The position numbers and the translations under genes are program-made. A stretch of DNA of 28,251 nt, from positions 1 to 28,251 of the forward strand of contig NZ_CAUCSQ010000052.1 of the NCBI RefSeq assembly GCF_958445495.1, in the 5' to 3' direction. Within the stretch, counting starts at the first letter, position 1. Each line of letters starts with the position of its first letter. Origin of the DNA: an uncultured Bacteroides sp. GTDB taxonomy: Bacteria > Bacteroidota > Bacteroidia > Bacteroidales > Bacteroidaceae. This document shows, piece by piece, positions 22,743 to 28,251 of this stretch. The notes beneath the pieces were generated by a model, which saw only the letters and a list, made by a program, of their open reading frames with translations, was not told the DNA's origin and did not search any database.

Positions 22743-25700
22743 TTAAAATGTAGCATTTAAAGAGAAAGACATCGTTCTTGCAAATGGATAACTCAATCCT
22801 CTTTCTACTTTAATGGAAGAGAATGTAGCAATATCATTTATATAAAATGATAATCGTAAGCGTTGCATATATAACTTCTTATAGATGGAACTTGGAAACT
22901 CATAGTATGCACTGATAGAGGATAGATTTAGCTCTTTACGATCTTGTACAAAACGTGTTGTAGCCTGAGTCCTAGTTGAAGAGTCGAACTTTTTGTATTG
23001 TGTCTGTTGTCCGGGAGTAGTCCAGCGTCCTTGTAACAATCGGCGATCTACATTATAGGTGATATCGGCATTTTCAACTCGGTCGACTAATGTTGAATTA
23101 TACATTTGACATCCGGCGAGATAACTAATCGTCGCACTCAAACCAAAACCACAGTATTCAGCTGTAAAACCTGCTGTCCCACGATATTTGGGAGTTGCAT
23201 CACCGGCGGCAACCATGTCATTGGAAGAGTATTCGTATGTATAGGTTCCGTCTTTTTTTATGTAAATTTCATTACCGCTCTGCGGATCGATACCTGCAGA
23301 AGGCACAGCCCATATTGTATTCATGGAAAGTCCGTCTTGATATATTAATACCGGAGTTGACTGTTCTGTTTCTTCTGCCATTTTCATCATTTTTTCATTG
23401 TATGACCTCATACTTTCGGATAAGTTTATGATTTTATTTTTGTTATATGTGAATGTTCCATATATGTTGATGAAGCCTTTTTTGTTCTGCCATACAGTGT
23501 AGTTTGCTTTGGCTTCTACTCCTGAGTTACGAACTAAACCTAGGTTGTCTTTTACTGTTGCAAAACCTGTTGAAGTGGGGATCGATACATTAGTTAACAT
23601 GTTTTCAGTGTCTGCAGAGTAATAATCAAATGTTAAAGATAATTTTGAAATGTGCATATCAAAACCTATATTGTAATCTTTCTTTTGTTCCCATTTGAGC
23701 TTAGGATTAGGCATATTATTTAAATATGCACCGGTAAATCCTCCATAATTAATGCCTGTATAATATTTGTAAGTGGCAATTGCGGCATTTGTGTCAAAGT
23801 TTTGGTTACCGGTAAGTCCTACGGAAGCACGGAGTTTAAACTGTTTTAACCAATCAAAATCTTTCATGAAAGTTTCGTTATGTAGATTCCATCCTATACC
23901 AAAAGACCAGCTGTTAGCCCAACGGTTATCTGAACCATAAAGAGAAGAAGCGCTTTCTCGAATAGTTGCATCTGCCAAATAACGATTGTCGTAATCGTAA
24001 GATGCCGCCAATAAGAAACTTGCTTGTCGGTTTATGCTGGAGTATCCTATTGGAATAGTGCCTTCTGCGTATTGCCGTGCAAAAGTAATATCGGCAATCT
24101 GATTGTTACCAAACCCTTCTGCTGTATGTTGATAAGCTGAAGATTTATCTTCTGAGATGAAGAAACCTGCATTGGCAAAAATCGTATGCTTTCCGATTAA
24201 TTTGTTATAATTGAGATTGAGGTCGCTTGATATTGAATTACTTTCTCCATTTTCCAAAATGTATTTACCGCGTTTAAGTAATGTAGACTCATCTGTATAG
24301 TTTTTAAACATAGAATGGTTTACTGGATAAAAATCATCGGCCCTGTCTCTTTGTTGTGAGATTCCTAAACGCATTGTAGCTTTCCATGCCGGAGTAATCT
24401 GCCATTCTGCATAGAAATTATTGGTAAACTTTAGATAATTAGAAGTGAAACTAGTACCGATAGTTGCATTATACATTGGGTTTGCTATGCGGGTATTTAT
24501 GTCATTGGGAGATTCTACCCAACGTAATATATTGCCGTTTTTATCTGTAGCTGCCCAATATGGATTCATTTGACTGTATTCACTATAACTGCCATAAGGA
24601 GAGTCATTGCTTTTATTGACTAAAACAGATAAAATATTTCTGAATATAAAGTTTTTGCGCCTGTATGAGATATTGAAGTCACCAGATATATTGCGGCGAT
24701 CAGAACCTTTCATGACTCCTGTCACTTGATTGTAAGTGACGTCTATGATGGCTCGGAGGTTTTGTGAATCTCCTAATTCAATATTTAAATTGTGCTTATG
24801 CCCGATTCCTGTATGAAGGGGTTTGGATAACCAATAAGTATCCAAACCTTCCAGTACATTTTTTTTACGTTGATTATATAATCTTGTAAGCTCTTCTTGT
24901 ATAATAACATTGCCATCAGAATTATATACTCCATCTAAGCGTTCTGCCTCCAGTTTTTCCCAGGCATTACATAAATCATAACTTGTTAGGTCAGGCATTT
25001 CCAAGGAAATACTTCCATTGTATGTAACTCTCTGCTGATTACCGGTTAAACGTTTGGTTTCAATAACAATAACGCCATTAGCTGCTTTTGAACCATATAG
25101 TGCTTTTGCCGATGCGTCTTTTAAGATGGTGATACTTTCGATACGGTTCATGTCCATATCCATGATTGTTTCCGCTGTCGTTTCAAATCCATCTAGTATA
25201 AAGAGAGGTTGATTGGGTTGATTTTGGTAGTTGCTTTTTAATGAGCTGGTTTCAGTTGTGGGAAAACTTGATGTTCCGCGCATAGACATTGTAGGAGTTG
25301 TGTTGGGGTCGGAACCCATACTGAAATTATCCGCAATATATAATGTCGGATCTAAGTTTTTTAAACTTTGAAATACATTTTGATTACCTACACGCATTAA
25401 GTCTTTGTTACTGATGGTTGTGGCTGAGCCGGTGAAACTTTCTGCTTTACGGGTATAAATACCAGTAACGACTACTTCGTCTAACCTAGTATCACTTTTT
25501 AAAATGATATTTTTTCTTATATCATTTCGACCGCTACTTATCATTGTCTGTTGTGTAGACATTCCAATATAGGAGAAGGTGATAGTACAGGGTGTATTGA
25601 ATGGTATTTCAATTCTGTATTGTCCGTTGTTATCGGTTATGGCAAAACGCTGGAGATCACTAATAACGACATTGACTCCAGGTAAGGGTTGCCCTTCTTC

Positions 25701-26072
25701 ATCCGAAACGATACCTGTGGCAATACGTTTGTTGCTTTGCTGCTCTGCTTTTGATATAGTGACAATATCTCTTTCCATGCTGTAGGTAAGTCCTGTACCG
25801 TTAAGAACAGTGCGTAATATGTTATCCACAGTTTCGTCTTTTACGTGGATCGTGATTGATTTCAGTACTTTTGTCTGTTCTGTATTGTAAACAAAACTTA
25901 GGCCAGTTTGCAGCCTTAAAGCGTCAAAAAAATCTTTTACAGTAACAGATTCCAGATTTAAAGTTACTTTCTTGCCACTTTCCGGAATGGCGAACATCAT
26001 TGTAGGTAATAGCAACCATACTATTACCAGAGAAAGTATTCGAATTCTTTCTCTGTTTTTTGTCTTTCTCAT
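22743..26072 (-). CDS. SusC/RagA TonB-dependent transporter with STN domain
   Basis: A 1109-residue outer-membrane transporter. After an N-terminal signal peptide (to about residue 30) comes an STN domain (about 34-108: LNLESVTVKDFFDALRLQTG, VDNILRTVLNGTGLTY), which in this class contacts a FecR anti-sigma factor. Next is a carboxypeptidase-regulatory-like domain (about 117-195, TGIVSDEEGQPLPGVNVVI). The plug starts near DEVVVTGIYTRK and contains the SusC signatures PLFILDGFE and RIESITILKDASAKALYGSK. The rest is a 22-strand beta-barrel ending FARTMSFSLNATF with the terminal phenylalanine. It imports its ligand using TonB energy and, with the STN domain, reports ligand binding to FecR. It starts 24 bases after the fecR stop, so regulator and transporter genes are in one transcription unit. 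Confidence 0.95.
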   Translation of the reverse strand: MRKTKNRERIRILSLVIVWLLLPTMMFAIPESGKKVTLNLESVTVKDFFDALRLQTGLSFVYNTEQTKVLKSITIHVKDETVDNILRTVLNGTGLTYSMERDIVTISKAEQQSNKRIATGIVSDEEGQPLPGVNVVISDLQRFAITDNNGQYRIEIPFNTPCTITFSYIGMSTQQTMISSGRNDIRKNIILKSDTRLDEVVVTGIYTRKAESFTGSATTISNKDLMRVGNQNVFQSLKNLDPTLYIADNFSMGSDPNTTPTMSMRGTSSFPTTETSSLKSNYQNQPNQPLFILDGFETTAETIMDMDMNRIESITILKDASAKALYGSKAANGVIVIETKRLTGNQQRVTYNGSISLEMPDLTSYDLCNAWEKLEAERLDGVYNSDGNVIIQEELTRLYNQRKKNVLEGLDTYWLSKPLHTGIGHKHNLNIELGDSQNLRAIIDVTYNQVTGVMKGSDRRNISGDFNISYRRKNFIFRNILSVLVNKSNDSPYGSYSEYSQMNPYWAATDKNGNILRWVESPNDINTRIANPMYNATIGTSFTSNYLKFTNNFYAEWQITPAWKATMRLGISQQRDRADDFYPVNHSMFKNYTDESTLLKRGKYILENGESNSISSDLNLNYNKLIGKHTIFANAGFFISEDKSSAYQHTAEGFGNNQIADITFARQYAEGTIPIGYSSINRQASFLLAASYDYDNRYLADATIRESASSLYGSDNRWANSWSFGIGWNLHNETFMKDFDWLKQFKLRASVGLTGNQNFDTNAAIATYKYYTGINYGGFTGAYLNNMPNPKLKWEQKKDYNIGFDMHISKLSLTFDYYSADTENMLTNVSIPTSTGFATVKDNLGLVRNSGVEAKANYTVWQNKKGFINIYGTFTYNKNKIINLSESMRSYNEKMMKMAEETEQSTPVLIYQDGLSMNTIWAVPSAGIDPQSGNEIYIKKDGTYTYEYSSNDMVAAGDATPKYRGTAGFTAEYCGFGLSATISYLAGCQMYNSTLVDRVENADITYNVDRRLLQGRWTTPGQQTQYKKFDSSTRTQATTRFVQDRKELNLSSISAYYEFPSSIYKKLYMQRLRLSFYINDIATFSSIKVERGLSYPFARTMSFSLNATF

Positions 26073-26096
26073 TCTTTCTTCTTGTTTAATTAGTAA

Positions 26097-27281
26097 TTAA
26101 TTGTCTGTGATTAAAATTTCTCTTCCATCTATCTTTATTTGTAAATTTGTTGTACGTGCTATTGCTTTTAATATTGGAGTAATTGTTGAATAACGATCCA
26201 TGTTTCCTGTAAAGCGAAGATATCCGAGTTCAGGAGAACTGAAAGAGATATTTACATTATACCAATGCTCAAGAATTCTAACAATATTTTCCAGTGGCCG
26301 GTTATCGAAAATCAATCGTCCTTCATTCCAGGCAATATATGGGGTGAGGTCTACATCATGGATTGCGATTGTATCATTCCCAGATGTTATGCATGCTAAT
26401 TGTCCCGGGCGAATATGATGCTCTTGGTTATTACTTTTAGAAGTTATGCTGATATGGCCTTTTACCAATGCAACTTCTGTTTGTTTAGGCGTAAATGTAT
26501 TGACATTAAATTCTGTACCATACTGTTTGATTATGCTTTGGTCAGTTATAATATAAAACGGACGGTTGTCTTTGGCTATTTTGAAGTATGCTTCTCCTTT
26601 TAAATAGACCAATCGTTTGGTTTTACTGAATTTTATCGGATATCGTATTTCCGTATTATAATTGAGGTGTACACTGGTCCCGTCTTCGAAGATTACTTTG
26701 AATTCATTTCCTTGTTCGGTAGTTAGAGTGTTATTCTCTACCATTTTTTGCTGAGGGGATTCCTGTTGGTTGACGTTAAGTGGCGGATATACCAAAGTTC
26801 CGTCCTGAATGGTAGCAGTCGTAGATTGATTGATTTGAATTGAGGCTGATTGTTCTCGGGTAAGTTGTTTCTTTTTTTTGTCAGCAGATATTAGGGTTGC
26901 TTTAACTATTCCGGGTTGTATGGCATCTCCTTGTGCCAGTTCATTTGTTATTAGATTCGGAAAAGAGTAAAAGTACCATCCCCCGGTGACAATTATTATA
27001 GGTAATATTAGAATAGCTGTATATTTGAGAAATTTTAGAGTTTTAATATAAAATGTACTACAGTATTTTTTTTGAAAATTTTTCCATGCCCGGTATGAAT
27101 TAATTTGAGTATAGGATTCATAACGCTTACGAAAGCTTGTATTTATTAATAGACGATTAAAAAGTTCTTTATGTAAGGGAGAACTTTTTAACCAGTTATC
27201 AAGTTGGGATTTTTCAATGGTTGTAATATTACCAAGAAGATATTTTGCTATTAATATTTCTATATCTGATTTTACTTTCAT
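26097..27281 (-). CDS. FecR-type anti-sigma factor
   Basis: A 394-residue single-span inner-membrane protein. The cytoplasmic part (1-80) begins with the FecR N-terminal pattern IAKYLLGNITTIEKSQLDNW. A membrane helix lies at about 86-105 (YTAILILPIIIVTGGWYFY). The periplasmic part has the FecR domain (about 190-285: TEQGNEFKVIFEDGTSVHLN, YLKGEAYFKIAKD, YGTEFNVNTF) and the DUF4974 domain typical of Bacteroidetes FecR proteins (about 325-392: FDNRPLENIVRILEHWYNVN). It is expected to hold the ECF sigma factor encoded upstream until the STN domain of the SusC-like transporter signals ligand. The gap to the sigma gene (82 bases) contains a strong hairpin next to this gene's start codon. Confidence 0.93.
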   Translation of the reverse strand: MKVKSDIEILIAKYLLGNITTIEKSQLDNWLKSSPLHKELFNRLLINTSFRKRYESYTQINSYRAWKNFQKKYCSTFYIKTLKFLKYTAILILPIIIVTGGWYFYSFPNLITNELAQGDAIQPGIVKATLISADKKKKQLTREQSASIQINQSTTATIQDGTLVYPPLNVNQQESPQQKMVENNTLTTEQGNEFKVIFEDGTSVHLNYNTEIRYPIKFSKTKRLVYLKGEAYFKIAKDNRPFYIITDQSIIKQYGTEFNVNTFTPKQTEVALVKGHISITSKSNNQEHHIRPGQLACITSGNDTIAIHDVDLTPYIAWNEGRLIFDNRPLENIVRILEHWYNVNISFSSPELGYLRFTGNMDRYSTITPILKAIARTTNLQIKIDGREILITDN

Positions 27282-27291
27282 ACATTTTTAA

Positions 27292-27315
27292 TTGTCTTAT
27301 TTTTTAATAAGACAA
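27292..27315 (-). promoter_or_regulatory. Perfect hairpin 10 bases before the fecR start
   Basis: TTGTCTTATT (27292-27301) and AATAAGACAA (27306-27315) form a perfect 10-bp stem with a 4-base loop. On the minus strand it ends 10 bases before the fecR ATG (27281), so the stem covers the place of ribosome binding. It is not followed by a T-run and so is unlikely to be a terminator. It may lower FecR translation relative to the sigma factor or mark an mRNA processing site. Confidence 0.5.
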
Positions 27316-27363
27316 CTTTGAAAGTAAAAAGAGGTACAAACTTTCTAAAAAAGATTATTTTTG

Positions 27364-27948
27364 TTATGAAAAAAACTTTGAACTATACAAAATGTCACAT
27401 AATGGTAATAGAAAATAGCATGTGCCCATTTGTTCTTTGATAAATTGTATAGCTCTTTTCTTTTGTGTTTTCACTGTTTCTATAGATATGTTTAAAGTGA
27501 CGGCTATTTCTTCGTTTTTTTTCCCGTCCATGTGCAGTAAAAATATTTCCCGGCAACGTGCTGGAAGCTTGTCAATAGTACGAAAGAGGAGACGATAAAC
27601 TTCTTCCTCATTTACGTCTTCCTCTTCTGTTATTTCTCGGTAAGTATTTGCAAGATGTTCGAGGTAGAGTGACTCAACATTTTGATGTTTCAGGTAATTG
27701 AGAGAAGCATTTCGTATAGAATTATAAAGGTAAGTGCGAAAAGAGGGTAAAGATAAGAATTTCATTTTCTTTTCCCACATTGTTGCGAAAAGGTCCTGGA
27801 CGATATCCTCAGCCACTTGTTGAGAAGAGAGGAAGTTGATAGCATATAATACTAATGCTTTATAATATTCATCATAAAGCTGGCAGTAAGCAGTTGGATA
27901 TTGTTTATTTATACCTTCTATAAAGGAAGTTTTCTCTTCTTTATCCAT
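27364..27948 (-). CDS. ECF RNA polymerase sigma factor (Bacteroidetes type)
   Basis: A 194-residue sigma-70-family factor of the extracytoplasmic-function type. Region 2 covers about 20-85, with YPTAYCQLYDEYYKALVLYA, QVAEDIVQDLFATMWEKK and FRTYLYNSIRNASLNYLK. Region 4 covers about 120-172, with IDKLPARCREIFLLHMDGKK and the helix-turn-helix IAVTLNISIETVKTQKKRAI. The short hydrophobic tail (YFLLPLCDILYSS) is also seen in relatives. It is the first gene of the eight-gene operon and is paired with the FecR gene. It should direct RNA polymerase to the promoter of the SusC/SusD genes. Since spacing within the operon is tight, it probably also raises its own expression. Confidence 0.95.
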   Translation of the reverse strand: MDKEEKTSFIEGINKQYPTAYCQLYDEYYKALVLYAINFLSSQQVAEDIVQDLFATMWEKKMKFLSLPSFRTYLYNSIRNASLNYLKHQNVESLYLEHLANTYREITEEEDVNEEEVYRLLFRTIDKLPARCREIFLLHMDGKKNEEIAVTLNISIETVKTQKKRAIQFIKEQMGTCYFLLPLCDILYSSKFFS

Positions 27949-27957
27949 TGTGAGAAT

Positions 27958-27986
27958 TTTATAATGAACTCTTGTTTATAGGTCAA
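27958..27986 (-). promoter_or_regulatory. Possible TTGACC-N17-TATAAA promoter of the sigma gene
   Basis: On the minus strand TTGACC (27986-27981) is separated by 17 bases from TATAAA (27963-27958). The spacing is ideal for a general sigma-70 promoter. Bacteroides normally uses TTTG/TTG at -33 and TAnnTTTG at -7, and the latter is not present. The predicted start lies within a few bases of the ATG at 27948, which would give an almost leaderless mRNA. The match may be chance. Confidence 0.3.
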
Positions 27987-28018
27987 CACATTCCCTTTGC
28001 ACAGATTATCGATGATTT

Positions 28019-28045
28019 ATGTAAAAAATCCCTTCCTTTTTACAT
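28019..28045. repeat. 9-bp inverted repeat between sigma gene and tRNA
   Basis: ATGTAAAAA (28019-28027) and TTTTTACAT (28037-28045) form a perfect stem with a 9-base loop. It lies in the 250-base gap between the tRNA and the sigma gene, about 70 bases upstream of the sigma start codon. It could be a regulator-binding site or part of the end of the tRNA transcript. Nothing else notable is seen in this gap apart from the weak terminator at 28149-28175. Confidence 0.35.
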
Positions 28046-28148
28046 TGGCTCAGGATTATAACAGAGTGCTATTTAAGTATATAAACACAATTTCTTACAT
28101 TGCCCCTTACTATACGCTCATAAACCAGCATAAACCGGAAGCGAAAAG

Positions 28149-28175
28149 AAAAAGGCACTCAAGAGTGGAAGCCTC
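28149..28175 (-). terminator. Weak terminator candidate downstream of the tRNA
   Basis: Read on the minus strand, AGGC, a 4-base bulge, ACT, loop CTTG, AGT and GCCT make a small interrupted stem followed by five T and a further T/C-rich run. It lies 25-50 bases after the tRNA 3' end, where a terminator is expected. The stem is short and interrupted, so confidence is low. Confidence 0.35.
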
Positions 28176-28198
28176 TCAAATACCTTATTTCTTTTCAG

Positions 28199-28251
28199 TA
28201 GCGGGACCCGGGATTGAACCGGGGACCTCATGATTATGAATCATGCGCTCT
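28199..28251 (-). tRNA. tRNA-Met (anticodon CAT), partial
   Basis: The 3' two thirds of a tRNA on the minus strand; the 5' part lies beyond the right edge. Visible on the minus strand: part of the D-arm (AGAGC), anticodon stem CATGA/TCATG with loop TTCATAA (anticodon CAT, 28236-28238), variable loop AGGTC, T-arm CCCGG-TTCAATC-CCGGG, acceptor 3' strand TCCCGCT and discriminator A at 28199. The 3' CCA is not encoded. CAT can be elongator Met, initiator Met or Ile2 (lysidine-modified). The missing 5' half prevents a firm choice. Confidence 0.9.

Noticed and set aside
27997..28233. 78-codon plus-strand frame at the right edge
   Set aside because: It runs antisense through the tRNA and through an inverted repeat; its last residues are translated tRNA sequence.
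13499..28251. Horizontally acquired island inserted at the tRNA-Met
   Set aside because: No integrase, no duplicated tRNA end and no insertion sequence are visible; the proximity to a tRNA alone is not enough.

Overview
The window looks like a chromosomal segment of a gut Bacteroidales bacterium, most likely Bacteroides or a close relative. The evidence is a SusC/SusD pair with FecR and an ECF sigma factor, DUF4843 and PKD-like surface lipoproteins, A/T-rich leaders with few Shine-Dalgarno sequences, and a fused OtsA-OtsB enzyme. I identified everything from sequence motifs alone; no searches were run.

Left part (1-12886), an osmotic-stress block. Two minus-strand genes make and break down trehalose: a trehalose-6-phosphate synthase/phosphatase fusion (2161-4413) followed by a GH15 trehalase/glucoamylase-like enzyme (357-2147). 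Divergent from them is a plus-strand K+ uptake operon. It runs: an uncharacterised 31-residue membrane peptide, kdpF, kdpA, kdpB, kdpC, an outer-membrane beta-barrel protein, the N-terminal half of KdpD as a separate protein, and a separate HAMP-PAS histidine kinase. No kdpE-like response regulator lies in the window. The kdp promoter region carries a good match to a sigma-54 (-24/-12) promoter at 4702-4717. Upstream are two 34-bp dyads of identical 14-6-14 layout (4510-4543, 4589-4622), placed like enhancer sites for an NtrC-type activator. A structured RNA ending in a U-tract lies between kdpC and the porin gene, and a clear intrinsic terminator closes the operon (12972-13005).

Middle (12887-13498): a 612-base convergent spacer with several hairpins and no credible gene.

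Right part (13499-27948), one tightly packed eight-gene minus-strand operon. In transcription order it encodes an ECF sigma factor, a FecR-type anti-sigma factor, a SusC/RagA TonB-dependent transporter with an N-terminal STN signalling domain, a SusD/RagB lipoprotein, a DUF4843 lipoprotein, a PKD-like lipoprotein, a large zinc metalloprotease of the metzincin type, and a paralogue of that protease with every zinc ligand and the catalytic glutamate replaced. No glycosidases are present, so I infer capture and processing of a protein, peptide or glycoprotein, switched on by trans-envelope signalling. A partial tRNA-Met(CAT) on the minus strand runs off the right edge.

The observations I rate most novel are the probable sigma-54 control of kdp with paired enhancer-like dyads, the rebuilt split KdpD sensor with no KdpE nearby, the active/inactive metalloprotease pair, and the structured RNA between kdpC and the porin.
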